From positions 124,001-188,000 of the forward strand of contig JAYKXP010000048.1 of the NCBI GenBank assembly GCA_037176845.1: DNA of 64,000 nucleotides, in the 5' to 3' direction. The position numbers and the translations under genes are program-made. The notes under the pieces were generated by a model, which saw only the letters and a program-made list of their open reading frames with translations, was not told the origin of the DNA and did not search any database. Source of the DNA: Paramarasmius palmivorus (taxonomy: Eukaryota; Basidiomycota; Agaricomycetes; Agaricales; Marasmiaceae). Shown in pieces: positions 37,144-49,320 of the stretch (positions are counted from its first letter, which is position 1; each line of letters begins with the position of its first letter).

Positions 37144-38993
37144 TCATTCCACGTAGATCTCCGTCCCCTGCTTCCAAATTGCGTTAGGCTTGTAGTTTAG
37201 ACTCGTATTGTTCATTCGCTCCTGGACAGTGATATGGAATTTTGGTTTGTCATCCTCAATTTTGCGTCCTCTACCCCAGTTCGGTCTATAGATCATTAGT
37301 AGAGTCCAAATATCAGGCAACTCGAACATACCCCCAAGTCTTATGCCAACGACCATCCTTGTCCTGCCAGTAATAGGTGAACGGAATGATTTCTAGAATC
37401 CACCAGAGCGGATTCTTCTTCAATTCGTCGTCCAACGGCATGCTAGAATCCTCCTTGTCCAAACGACGTTCGTTATCATCAAGTCCATCATCGAGCCTGG
37501 TCTGCACGAGTCCAGGTTTCTGGGGATCTTGAACGGTAGGTATCGTGACAATGGGTAGAGCAAATTCGGCCATGGCAGTACTATTGAATTGAACGCCACA
37601 TTGACTATCCACAACTTGGCGTATCATCCACCGAAGCGTGATGTTTGCTAGGCTATGTTCTTCGGTATTAAGTACAGCACCGCCACCGACATCTGTTCAT
37701 TCCACAAATCACTATGGGTAGATAAGGTAACAGGTACAGGGAAAACTCACCGCTGTGACAACCAGAAAACCACACCTCCAGAACGTCTGTATCTGGTGAC
37801 TCGTCGTTATCAATCACTATGCGAGATAACTTCGATTCCTTAGCATCACCCTTCTTCCGATGCTTCAGCAGGGAAACCAGACTGTTTCGTTTCCGATTAA
37901 TAAAGTCCTCTGCTTCTGTGGAAGCTTTGGAGAGATCCGGACCAGGAGGAGGACGATGAAATAAATTGGGCTTGAATTTCGCACGGCGCTGCATCAGACT
38001 AGATTAGTCGGGAAACGTATTGATAGCGAAGGGCTGACTTCATCTAATGATAGGGCGTGTCTGAATGTCTTGATTCCCTTGTTGGCGTTGGTAAAGGGCA
38101 ATGTTCTGGTCATGATGAGTCCGACTGAACCGACGGTGTCCCTGGAGTTGTAGGGTATCAGACTCCACAGCCTGCATGATGTATAATTGGCACTCACCAC
38201 ACTCCCATGAACTCCACATTTACATTCTGACAATACGTTTTCTTGTATCCTTGAGCCAATTGGATACCCTCAGGATCGGTCCGGGTATATAGCTTGTACG
38301 CAAATGGGATTTGCTCCAAATTATCTCGTGATAGTAGCCCAACCTATGTGATACTTTGAGGATTCTGATGTGAGCGCTGTATTTGAAACGTGCCTACTTT
38401 GAATAACATTCCGGCTAACGCACGTGCTGTATAAGCACCGCGAGAAAAGCCTATGATATTTATCATTCAGAAATCACACAGAGGGATAGGAACGTATTAG
38501 GCGCACCAAATATGCATATTTTGTCATTTGGGTGATAATTTTGCATGAGGAATTTGTACCCGTCCATGACATGCGCGTTGAGATACCTTTGCGAAAGAAT
38601 CAACTTCGACCATGTCGAAAATAATGGTACCACCCACCATGCGAATGCCTCATCCAATATCTTGGCACCCCATTCAAATAGCGGTGATACGGCGCCTGGA
38701 TTGAAGTATGTCCCAATTCCTGCCTGGGGACCAAGGTCAGCGAAGCCCCATTCATAAGACTCTTGCCGGTACAGTCGCACCTGGTAGTAGCATAGTTGCT
38801 CATCACAATTGTCCTTCTTCAAAATGGAAAAGAATTTGACCACGTTGGTGTTCTACATCAGCGATTTATCGTCATATATCCGAATAGTGGGAGATTGTTC
38901 GTGGAATCTTACATCGCCATCATATTCGCTCGAAGTACCGTCGAAGCATAAGACAAGAATCCTCGACTTGGGTATTGGGCTCCTGTCGACCAT
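37144..38993 (-). CDS. DUF2235 (Tle1-like) alpha/beta hydrolase
   Basis: This minus-strand multi-exon gene starts at 38993. Exon 1 (38913-38993) ends in LVLCFDGTSSEYDGD and joins NTNVVKFFSILKK, the FDGT...NTNV start of DUF2235 domains. The nucleophile elbow is GFSRGAYTARALAGM (GxSxG). The GIGTYFNPGAVSPLF, KICIFG, DTVGSVG and FRHALSLDE blocks follow. A loop with RKRNSLVSLLKHRKKG and the WFSGCHS..DVGGG-type block lead into a long C-terminal region with NPLWWILEIIPFTYYW. The family includes bacterial type VI secretion phospholipases; fungal members are intracellular hydrolases of unknown substrate. The Ser of GxSxG is visible, so it is probably active. It ends at 37144 facing the BTB gene. Confidence 0.88.
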
Positions 38994-40734
38994 TGTAGGT
39001 AGGGGTAGAGGACGGAGAGTGGGAACATCCAGGAGCGATGGGAGAAATGTTTATATAGACTCCATGTCGAGGGAGAGAAGCTGTTCTGAGAAACGTCATC
39101 AAAACTATCAGATCTACAAAAATGACCATATGACCAGAGCCACATACCTCCCTCCGGACGGGAAATGTTTTAAACCTTGGCGAAAACACAACACCAGAAA
39201 CGGACATATCTGGTAATATATACATCAATCGCCACCTCAAAGCTCATCCCGAACGGTCAAGGTTTTTGGAACAGATCCGAATTGTGGAGCTTGTGCGGTA
39301 ACAATTCCTGGAACGTTTGATGTCGCCTTGATGAGCGCAACAGGGTTTTGACAGCAATTTTGACACTCCCGCGAACTACTTCGAGCATAAGAGGTTGTCT
39401 GTGATGGCCAACTAGCCATAATAAGCACCATACCTTTGATTATATGTACACCTTTTTGTAGTAGCAACTGGACGTGCCGAGTATTGGGCAACTGTGTGGG
39501 ATGGCTTGTCCATGTCAGGCCTCCAGGATTGTGTCGGCCTGTGAGCGCATGTGAGCGCCTCAAGCTGAGGTTGAAATCAAGTTGAATGATTCATAATCGG
39601 AGTTACTGAGAGTGACTGGTGACGATCCCGTGACTTAAAGATGTCACACAGAGTGTCACAGCGCCAATCTTTGACGCGTACCGCTATCATCATGATTCGT
39701 CCTAGTCACTCTCCCGAATTATTGGAAGCAACTGTCACTACAAGGCTCTACTAGGATGGCAGTCACAGCGCCTGTCAACTCTCTCGATTCATACAATAAT
39801 GGTGACTCGAACGGGACTAGTACGAAACGTATTGTTTCACCCAGGATCACTGTGACTCCCTCAAAAATGCACACTAGTATGAGCGTCTGGTCCGGAACCA
39901 TGAATATGGAAGGTGGCAACCCATGATAACACTCAAGATTACAACTACCAAATTTGTCGATTTCTTCGTACTGCTGCTTTCATACCCTTGCTGCCTCGAA
40001 GTTTTAGTCTTCGACGGCCTGTGACCCTATTTCGGGAGGAATACCTTCATCGGAGGCCAGACATCCATCATAAGGCGCAATCTCTGGAAGGCACATAGCA
40101 CTCAGCAGATGTCAAACGTATTCAACTTCAATTTACGCACTTCCTCATTCTTCCCGGAGGTTGACGGGATCGATTTTGGAATTTGGGCCAAATGGGTACA
40201 GTGGGTACTCACACACCTGAACGCATTCAAAAACAGCTCTTGTTGTGATTATGGATCAAGCGAGTCCGACACTGAACAGGCACGGTTTGATCGGTTATGG
40301 GTACGTTGCCCACTAGTCAATTGTCTGCATTCTCTGCTGACAGTCTTTCCAGCCAGATTGCATTGTACTCTCGGTCTTTGTGGCTGTAATGAACACAAAC
40401 GACACAGACAGGTGCGCTTGGCCATTCGCCGCCACGCGAGGATGCTTCACCGCGCAGCAACTATTCTAAGTTCGTTTGGTCAACGAAGGGAATGCTGTAT
40501 TGATACGCATGGCATCCAGCGCGCGTAACGATACATTCACCAATCACCGGGTCATCAAGGCATAGCCGAAGAGGTTTGAAACTATTTTCCGATGAGAATC
40601 ATTTCAACTTATTCATCCCTTAGGTTCGGACACTACGTTATTACTCTGCATACCCGAAGACATATTAAGGTCGATGCCTCTACACTTTTTCCCCAGTTCC
40701 TTTCTTCCACACTACTGTCATCTGAATCAACCAG
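38994..40734. other. 1.7-kb divergent intergenic region, DUF2235 gene and carbonic anhydrase
   Basis: Frames at 39913-40098 and 40109-40528 (the latter Cys/Arg-rich, 139 codons) have no recognisable domain. Their status is unknown. Confidence 0.4.
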
Positions 40735-41724
40735 ATGCACTTCCTGACTCTGGTCACCATATATCTCGGCGGCGCCCTCGTCCAGGTCTACGCCAGCTGC
40801 TTGTATGGCACATCCCTTCTTCCCCGATCCATGGAGGGCGAGGTCAAGGTTAGTTCGTATGGGTACGATGGCGAGAATGGCCCTTTGGGCTGGGCTGGGC
40901 TAAGTCCCAACAATTCTGCTTGTAATCGAGGTCGTCGACAGTCGCCAATCGTTCTGAATAGTTCCATTCCGGACGCGACCCAAGGTCCCAATCTGTCGTT
41001 CCCGACAACGGAGGAGGCGGACATCGAGAACACGGGCACCACCTTGACCGTGATCGTGAATGGAACAACGACCTTCGGAAACAAGACCTACATGCACCAG
41101 CAGTTCCATTTCCACACACCAAGCGAGCATCATATAGAAGGAGAATATTACCCTTTGGAGATGCACATGGTGAGTTCCGCAGATTCCTATACAAAAGGTG
41201 TACGAACGTTCATCACCGCCGACCTACAGGTTCACGAATCGATTGGTAAGTATCGGAGCCGAATGCAGTGTCGCAGTTACTGAACGGCCGGGCTCTTAGA
41301 TGGTTCTTTCCTAGTCCTGGGATTACTATTTGATCTCACCGAAGACGCGTCCACCACCGACCTATTGTCTTCGGTAATCGAGAATATAGACCAAGTTCAG
41401 GAGCCTGGAGCCCGTTCGTCTACTGGACGCCTCGACTTTGCAGAGCTATCCTATTCGTTACAGACGATGTCGCTATTCGAGTATTCGGGGTCTTTGACCA
41501 CACCTCCGTGCACGGAAGGCATCAACTTCTTGATCATGAAGAAGCCTATGCCATTGAATGTCCAGACGTACAGCGCGCTGAAGAAGGTCATGAAGTTTAA
41601 TTCCAGATACACGCAAAACACGCCTGGAGGTATAAATTTATTGGAGATGGCCGCTTCCCAGCTTGGTGAGAGAATCTTTTTTATTGAGCTTGATGATGCA
41701 CCGGACTTATTCACATGCCTGTAG
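40735..41724 (+). CDS. Alpha-class carbonic anhydrase, secreted
   Basis: Three exons (40735-41169, 41230-41245, 41300-41724) encode 291 residues. A signal peptide covers about residues 1-20. The three zinc-binding histidines are visible: H125 and H127 in QFHFHTPSEHH, and H144 in LEMHMVH. Other family marks are QSPIVL and LTTPPCTEG, the latter holding the gatekeeper Thr region. The enzyme interconverts CO2 and bicarbonate outside the cell or in the wall. The second exon is only 16 nt and bridges MHMV to HESIDGSF. Alpha-CAs are patchy in fungi, beta-CAs being commoner. Several NxS/T sites support secretion. Confidence 0.94.
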
Positions 41725-42460
41725 GTTGTCGTGTGAATAGCTCGAGCTCCCTGTAGTCCCTGTGCTGATGGCAGATACGGTCGAGCATAGGCGGGACTCG
41801 GAAAGGGATGGACTTACTACGTACTGTTGTAATTCTTGTTGTCTCATAGTCTAGAGCCTTTTTAATTCTACCGGTGTTGGAACGTTGGGGTGCTTACGCG
41901 CCTTATACACGTCCACGGCCCTTGAAAGCCCTTAAAATTGTCCTTTTTTTAACTTAAATGCGCGGGGTTTCGGTTAGCGTTCTGACAGACCTGTCTTAGT
42001 CTAGACAGAAAATGGATTTCACTCACCTCCCCGACGGTCAAGTAACGTGTTGTCGTCTCGCCTGATGCGTGTAAGGGTGCGAGTGGTCGGTTTGCTTAAG
42101 AAGGGCAGAGGAGAGTCGAGGAGTCGGATTGATTCCGAATAGATTCCGGGTTTGTCCTGATTAGCGCAAACCGGCCCTTTGCCGGCGGGGAAAATTCCCA
42201 CACGGTTTTTCCCTTTTACCGGCACCGTGTTGGCATCGTGTCCTATCGTGTCCCACTACACATAAACGTTAAACTCCTTATTTCACGTCAACAACTGCAT
42301 GATCAAGGGATACATCAAGTACTGGTACGGCTCGGGTGGAATATAGCGATACTTTTTAGTAAGTTCGAATTCCATACTGATGATAGGTCAGTTAACCACC
42401 GGTTTACTATTATTTTCATCTCCAGTATTAGTAGGCTCAAGCATCTATTAAATCTCTTTA
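41725..42460. other. Intergenic, carbonic anhydrase to NTA1-like gene
   Basis: No supported feature. Contains a T-run near 41945. Confidence 0.5.
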
Positions 42461-43718
42461 ATGACGTTGGGTCGAATTCCTCTTCGGATTGCTGTCGTAC
42501 AGTTCTGTCCCAAGGTCTGCGACAACATTCAGAGAATCAGCAAGATGTCTAATGTCGACCAAGATAGGTCATGTCCAGGCTAATATCAGCCGAGCAAGAG
42601 AGTTATGCAAGAAGTATGTTCTCTGGTTGGCATGTTCCTCGATGGAGCTAACCGTCTCATAGGATTGAGCCGCGCTCTGTCGACCTCTTGTGTTTCCCAG
42701 AGATGATCTTTTCTGGTGAGTTACTGCTGATCCTTGGCTGAATGTCCACTAATTCGGACCGATTTATTGTAGGCTACGTCTTTGAAAACGCGAAGGCTAT
42801 ATCTCCCCATCTTGAATCTCCACGGACAGGACCAACTTCTCAGTTCTGCTCTGAAATCGCCAAACAGCTCAATTGCTACGTCATCGCAGGTTATCCCGAA
42901 CGGCTAGAGGACGACGAATTGCTGAAGGCCGCTACTTCTGTATCTACATCAGAACCTGTTACAGATTTAGGCCAAGGAGTAACTGAACTAGTGGGGGCTA
43001 ATAGCGCTGTTGTTTGTGGGCCTGAGGGTGAATGGGTTGGGGGCTATCGCAAGTCAAACCTCTTTGAAACTGATATGCCTTGGGCCAAGGCAGGTATGTC
43101 ATGCTTTCCATTTTTTACTTTCTCGCAGACTTCAGCTCATGCATGCGCAGGTACTGGATTTGCCACATTTGACTTGCCATCGCCACTTCATCGAGTTAGC
43201 CTTGGTATTTGCATGGACCTGAACGTTCAACCTCCAGCCCAGTGGGTTAACGTTGAAGAAGGCCCATATGAGCTAGCGAGTCACGCGCTTTCTAAAGAGG
43301 CCAATGTGTTAGTTCTCCTTAATGCATGGCTAGATTCTGGGAGAGAACCGGAGCAAGAATCCGACTGGCATACTTTAAACTATTGGGCAGCCCGGCTTAG
43401 ACCACTATGGGCACACAGCGAAGAAGTTTCAGAATCGGTATCCGATGATGAACTGCCCGATGTTGCACCTGCCGACAGACATGAGGACGGTCGAGAAACC
43501 ATAGTGGTTGTGTGTAATAGAACAGGGGAAGAGAACGGTGAGGGGCCGCTTTGGTACCTGTATCATTATACGTAGCACTCATCTTTGTCACTCAAGGCAA
43601 ACGATTTGCAGGGTCTTCTGCGATATACAGCATGCGGATAGGTGCTGGTCGTCCCAAGCTCTTGGATGCGATGGGTCGTACGGAGGAAGGTGTACGTATA
43701 TGGAATATTCTGATATAG
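42461..43718 (+). CDS. Nitrilase-superfamily amidase, NTA1-like (protein N-terminal Asn/Gln amidase)
   Basis: Six exons (42461-42514, 42564-42613, 42663-42715, 42773-43093, 43151-43537, 43612-43718) encode 323 residues. The Glu-Lys-Cys triad of carbon-nitrogen hydrolases is visible: Glu in LLCFPEMIFSGY, Lys in GGYRKSNLF, and Cys in LGICMDLN. FCPKIGHVQANISRARELCK precedes the first. NTA1 deamidates N-terminal Asn and Gln in the Arg/N-degron pathway. The C-terminal block VVVCNRTGEENG..SSAIYSMRIG fits that group. The start gives MTLGRIPLRIAVVQF, a typical first strand. The small first three exons are hidden between frames but are in phase. Confidence 0.88.
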
Positions 43719-43937
43719 CTACCGTTTCTTTTGAGGTTATTTGTCTGGGCTGCGGGAGAAAATGTCAATTCATAAACTAAAGTATCATGTTACCATATCG
43801 GCAGTTCATCATTCCAATTTGGCGATTCTTAAGCTTAGGTTTGAACGTTTCGACAGAGTGTGTGTCACTCAACCTTGACTACTCATAGTCTCAACCTTGA
43901 TCCGACTTCCTTTTGCTCTTTCTTCGATGTTCTCTCG

Positions 43938-45566
43938 ATGTCGCGACCCATTAGCTCTCAACGTCCTTCAGTTACCCCTGAACTGTCGCCAGAACAGGTG
44001 TCTGCTAGTAGTACCATGAAATTCACCGACAAATTAAAACAGAGCTTCTCGGAAGAGTACCGCCGGCCTGGAACCTTGAAAGAAAGACGCCTCTGGTTGA
44101 GAGAGAACCGCAACAATGTACGTTGACATATTTGTTTTCCTTCTGTTGTACTACTAAAATCTGACCTCGGGTCGTAGAGCTGCACGCACTGTACGCGAAA
44201 GAAACTGAGATGTGAACCCAATCCCGATTATGCGCGCTGTGAGACGTGTAAAAGCCACAAAGCAGTGGGCGGCTGTTCGCGCGTAGCTGAAGAACGAAAA
44301 TCGAGGGTGATGAGGAAGCTTGAGATTGACGAGGCCACATTCGAGATACTTCTACAAGCTACATTTGGTGGTAAAGCGGAAGAGAAGAATACTGTCGAAG
44401 ACGAAGCACCGACTGTCAAGGCAAATGCTGGGAAAATCAAAGCAAAGCAAAAGCGGGAAACGGTTACCGCGGAAACTAAAGAGGTCGAAAGACCCTTGGC
44501 GAAGAAAGTACGTGTTTGTTTTCTCTCGTAGGATTAGAAGCTTAACATTCTATAGCCACTCAATACGAAACAAATGAGCCATACAAAACCTATAAGTGAC
44601 ACCCACGAAGACGCAGCCTCGGTTACGGAAAGCCAATCTACATCAAGTACAAAGCGTTACGTGCCATTTGTAGAGGTACCTACCCTGGTACGGAAGAAAA
44701 CAAAGTGAGTGATAGAAGTTTCCAAGGAGCGTCCATTCACAATGAAATCATGGAAGGAGCATAAGCAGTTCAACTACGAAAACAGTCCGTGCCAGGAAGG
44801 GCGAGGCAAACGATAGCACAGACAGAGAGTGCCAATCGGGAGAGAAACCAAGTACTACGTTGAAAGAGAGGGTCACCCAATCCAGCACAACCAGATCCGC
44901 CAGAAGGGATGGAGAAAATTCTGATACGGAGCCCGTTGAACCTACGCCTGGAGTCCCTGCCACCAGGAATAGGCCGGTCGTGATAGAGGACGAGTCGGAC
45001 ATGTCGGGTCGAGGCGACGGCCAAGAAAGAGACAACACCCAGGAACCTCCGCAGGAAGAACATTCACAATCTGAGGATGAGATAGAGGAGATAGAAGGTA
45101 AGCACATGGCCTCAGATATCCAAAGCCATATCATGATACCACTATCGTAGCCCCCGCCGTAGCATCCACAGTACCCAACACACGATACCCTAGGCCTCGC
45201 GGAAATGAGAGTATGTTCCTTCGGTTACACTGCGTAAAGCGCAGCTTGGAGATTGGGATGCGAAGCCTCAGTAGGCGCGGCTACTTATGGAATACACTCA
45301 AGGACTCAGTAGAGGAGATTGATGACCTGGCTACTCTGGAGCTGGACAGGATTATGAACCAGAGAGTGGGCCAGACTTCTGTAGGAACAAATCGAGCGCA
45401 AGCGAACAGACGAGCGAGGCAGCATGATTCTGAGCAATCGGAAGAAGAGCAGGGACACTCGCAGAGCAAACGAAGGAAGCTAGCCGGACCCAGTCGTTCC
45501 GAAAGGCACCGTGAAAGCTCCGGGTCATTGGGTACTTGGAGAAGATCGCTGTTGAGGGGAATTTGA
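43938..45566 (+). CDS. Small protein with a Zn2Cys6-pattern cysteine cluster
   Basis: A multi-exon gene whose first exon ends in RRLWLRENRNN. The second exon supplies CTHCTRKKLRCEPNPDYARC and then ETC..GGC. The spacing is CX2CX6CX8CX2CX8C, the fungal Zn(II)2Cys6 DNA-binding pattern, with the basic KK between Cys 2 and 3. The rest is acidic/basic low complexity with ESDMSGRGDGQERDN. It ends in a helical region (SLEIGMRSLSRRGYLWNTLK) and a basic QSKRRKL tail, a likely nuclear signal. There is no fungal_trans domain, so it is not a typical activator. Role unknown. It may regulate a gene nearby or be a lineage-specific family member. Some central splice sites were not resolved. Confidence 0.65.
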
Positions 45567-45778
45567 TGGCAAGACGAATTTTTATACACTATTCGTATAC
45601 ATCCTGGAGAATCTTGAAGGCCTTTTGAGGCAATACTTAGCTCAACTTCAAGTTACCATCGACGTACAGGTATAGAGAGAGACGGTGTTGTGTCTTATTT
45701 AGACGCCTCTAAAAAAATAGCCGCCCGGCAACGAAGACAATTTTCTTTCCTGCAACTTTGTGCCTACTAGAGCTCAAG

Positions 45779-47214
45779 ATGGCTCCCCCTTCGACCACTA
45801 AAGTGCCAAAAGGCAACATTCCAGCGAAAAAGGGCAAAAAGGAGAAGAAAGCTAAAGCTATCGAACCTGCTGGACAACCAGTAACTGTTCCATCACCAGA
45901 CGAGGAATCAGAACAGGACATTGGCGAAGACGACGAGGATTCTGATAGCGATAACGGGGGTGTAGATGAAGAAGGAATGGAGAGGCTAATGAAGGCTTTA
46001 GGAGACGATGGTTTGGATGAATTTGACCAGGCTCAGTTGAACCTAGCTCTGGGAGACGAAGAAGAATGGGAAGATGAAGATGAAGATGAAGGCGAGAACG
46101 AAGCGCATGGTTCAGACGACGATGAAGAGGAGGAGGATGAGAACATGGAAGTTGGTGAAGGGGAAGCATTGAGTGATGAAAGTGAAGAAGAGGTCGAGGA
46201 AGAAGATGAGGAAGCAGCCTTAGTTGCTCTCGACGATGAAGATGCAGGCTCAGTCGATGCTGATGCAGTACCCCAACAAAAACTTGAACTGGATAACGAG
46301 GTACATTTCATTCTTCCGTATGTTATTTTCAATGCTGTAACACTTCTCTGAACAGGTCGCACTTGCACGGATAAAGGAATCTATCCAACTCGACCCATCA
46401 ATACCCTGGACGGAAACCCTCGTCCTTTCTTACCCCCACACAATTGATGTTGACGTTAATGATGACCTCAATCGTGAACTGGCCTTGTTCGTCTTATCTC
46501 ATTCACGGTGGAGAACCATGCTAAATCGTCTTCACGTATTTTTATAGCTACAAGCAAGCACTCCATGGAGCCCAAGAAGCCCGAAAACTCGCCGCGCAGC
46601 ATAAATTCCCATTCAGCCGACCCTCAGACTATTTCGCGGAGATGGTGAAATCCGATGCGCACATGGAGCGAATACGTCAACGGCTCCTCGATGAGAGCGC
46701 AGGGATCAAGAAAGCCGAAGAAAAGCGGAAGGAGAGAGAAGGCAAGAAGTTTGGCAAGCAGGTTCAGATTGAAAAGTTGAAGGAGCGAGAAAAAAGTAAA
46801 AAGGAGATGGAAGAGAGACTGAAGGGTCTGAAGAGGAGTGAGTTTCTCTTCCAGGCTTTTGTCGGCGTTCACTTACGGTTTGGTGCAGAACGTAAAGATA
46901 TCCTAGATAACGGTGGGGAAGACGACGCGTTCGATATCGCTGTCGAAGATGCGATCTCAGATAAACGGCCTGCCAAGCGATCTCGACCTGAAGGGGGCAA
47001 GAAGCTCTCTCGGCAGGTCAGGGACAAGAAGTTTGGTTTCGGGGGCACGGGACGAAGGGCGAAGCAGAACACCAAGGCCTCAACTGATGATTTCGACTTT
47101 GGTTCTCGGAAAGGAGCTGGAGGAAGCGGAAAGGGCAAGGGTGGCAAGGGTGGTAAAACCGGTGGATCAAAACGTCCAGGAAAGTCAAAGAGGATGGCTG
47201 GTCGTAGTCGTTAA
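45779..47214 (+). CDS. EBP2: rRNA-processing protein EBP2
   Basis: Four exons (45779-46300, 46356-46486, 46548-46837, 46889-47214) encode 422 residues. A Lys-rich start and long Asp/Glu stretches precede the conserved core: DPSIPWTETLVLSYPHTIDV, DYFAEMVKSDAHMERIRQRL, then KKFGKQVQIEKLKEREK and the KGLKRKRKDILDN junction. The tail is basic and Gly/Lys-rich (KGKGGKGGK..KSKRMAGRSR). EBP2 is a nucleolar 60S ribosomal subunit assembly factor that works with RRS1 and BRX1. Introns match the family's phase at ELAF|YKQAL and GLKR|KRKD. Start chosen at the ATG before APPSTTK; an upstream in-frame codon at 45758 is TTG. Confidence 0.95.
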
Positions 47215-48060
47215 GCATTCCTCCTTGTCTAGGGATACGGATACGATATTTTCCGTTCTGGAATCATTTGAACAGGTCATCTCGCGGCTATTCACGGACT
47301 ACAAGTGGGGTCTGCTCTCACGTCCAGCTTTTTCCGAGGGCTAAAAGGGCCTCCGTAAGGCTAGTGATTGATAGTGGCAAACTTACCTTTGAATTGGCTC
47401 TCCGAACTGCGGACGCAGTCGCAGTCAGGTTGCAGTGATCAATGTTGCGGGTTGTCAGTTATGAAATATAAGGGGCCAAAGATACACCGAACATATGTGG
47501 CGTCGTTGTAGGCGTCCCGGCTCTGGTGGAAATGTGGAAATCAACACCTTGAGGGCAAGCTCCATATCAGTGCCACTCGAGCTTGTGACCCTTGAACTAA
47601 ACCGTCACTCACGGTCAAGCTCCCAAACAACTGGAACGTCCGCCTGCATCTTTTGCTCGTGCCAGTAACATGAATACGATTTGACAGACGACTCAATTGT
47701 GGTCGCTTCGCCCACATGCATAACACCGAGAATGACCAGAAGATTGAAGATGTCACTCGTGCGGGCATCCGCCTTCCCGCTTTCGACGATGGCTACCTCC
47801 ACTATATGTGAATGGAAGAGTAGATGCTGATAGCGATGAGAAAGAAGTGCCCAGCCAACACTAAATCGAAGGTGCCAAGCATTTTGAAGAATCTCCAACT
47901 CCAAGGCCACGGACTTGCAATTTCCGGACGGAAAAGTCGATGTTCCAAGTGTTCAACTCGAGATGTCATAAACAGAATAGTATTAGACAGTGGCGAATAC
48001 AACTCGTATAGGTATATATACAGCGCGAATATATCTTGACACGGTACTAGAATGTCGATC
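47215..48060. other. Intergenic between EBP2 and the Cys-rich gene (convergent)
   Basis: Minus-strand frames at 47605-47910 and 47802-48296 contain hydrophobic stretches (MLGTFDLVLAGHFFLIAISI). I could not join them into a gene with known motifs; a small membrane protein gene is possible. Confidence 0.35.
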
Positions 48061-48623
48061 TTAGCAACACATTTCGCAAGGGCAGCCTGTATAACTCGTT
48101 CAGTAGTCAGAAAAGACAAAGAGGATAACAACGCACAGATGATGTCGGCGACACAATCGCAGCATCCCTGTCCGGAACGGATAATCAACACTCGAAGAAA
48201 TATCGACTTTAGGGGGAGGCAAAACGTACCTCGCAGCATTCTGGAAGATACAATTAGGTCGATCTGGTGCAGGTTTGAGACTTGGCGACGTACCAAAACA
48301 AATGAAGCATCCGAATAGACCCAAGAAGCAGTCCTAGCAAGCAGGGTTTAATACAAACCAAGCTCTAGCTCGGAATTAAAGCGGAGGAAATGCACCTTTG
48401 CTGCGCCACCACCGCGAAGACGAGAGGCTTGATGATGTTGGTGTTCGCATTCTTGACTTTGGTTTTTGTTCGTTGACCCCTGAGCTGAAATGACATCTGA
48501 GCAGAGGGGTTCTGGGTGTTAGTCAACTCGTGAAATGACGAAGAACCAATACTTGCTCATTTCAAGGCCAGCCTGCGGCTGGGAGGAGACTGCTTTGGTC
48601 GGTTGAGCTGGGGCAGAGGACAT
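48061..48623 (-). CDS. 91-residue cysteine-rich RLRGGG protein (small, multi-exon)
   Basis: Six tiny exons (48623-48557, 48496-48396, 48333-48294, 48240-48230, 48167-48137, 48086-48061) sum to 276 nt. The hydrophilic N-terminus (MSSAPAQPTKAVSSQPQ..) runs to SRLRGGGAAKDCFLGLFGC, followed by ICFECCEGCCDCVADIICC and a final PCEMCC. Twelve cysteines crowd the last 35 residues, with a short hydrophobic spacing, so membrane association via a CYSTM-like tail is possible. I recognise this as an Agaricomycete small-protein pattern without a named function. Two oddities support a real gene by phase: the first intron begins GCAAGT (GC-AG class), and exon 4 is 11 nt. The first intron choice is the weakest point. 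Confidence 0.7.
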
Positions 48624-49320
48624 GATGGTAGAATGATGAAAGGAATCGAGGCGGGGTTGTATTTATACCAGTTGCTGCCCTGTTTGAGTTTATTCATAGG
48701 CAGCAGGTCCGATATTTTTAGAAGAACACGCGCCCGCCAACAGGTTCCCGTCCTGGATATATATAGGCCCATTTCGCTCGGGAGTTTCCTGGAGCATGCA
48801 AAATGCGATTACCACGCAGTGACGCAGAGCTTGTAATCGTCCATTTCTAGAGAACGTTGAGAGTCTGGGACCCCGAGGAGTTGAATTTATGTGGGACTGA
48901 AGATTTGAAATGTCATAGGTGTAATCATTTGAGTAACTAGGAGGCGCTGAAGGATCAGGGTAGACCTATGGAGCAAAAGTGGCCTAGGTGCCATAGCCAT
49001 AGCTTGAACTATGAGAGTTGCCGCACTGCCAGCCAGCTTGGTCCATCATGGAAGGGAGTAAGTTGTGCACATTGAGGTCATTGACGGTTGCACGATGAGG
49101 CAATTGTCGGAGGCGACCCAAAGTAGCATATATTTCCCACGACTTCCAAAAATGGTATAGCGGGCGGATGTGCCGAATTCCTTACTGAGGCTTACTCACC
49201 TCTGCTCATTGCAGTCATTCTCTGACCAATTGCGCCATCTAACCGCGACGGCTTACTGTAATCCATGTATAAATGGCGTCAGTCACTCCCAGAGCTTCAG
49301 GTTTTTGGACGGAACCACGA
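48624..49320. other. Divergent promoter region, Cys-rich gene and central-loop MFS
   Basis: About 700 nt between divergent starts. No gene recognised. Confidence 0.5.

Noticed and set aside
46033..46368. Ser-rich antisense frame
   Set aside because: Antisense of the Asp/Glu-rich region of EBP2.
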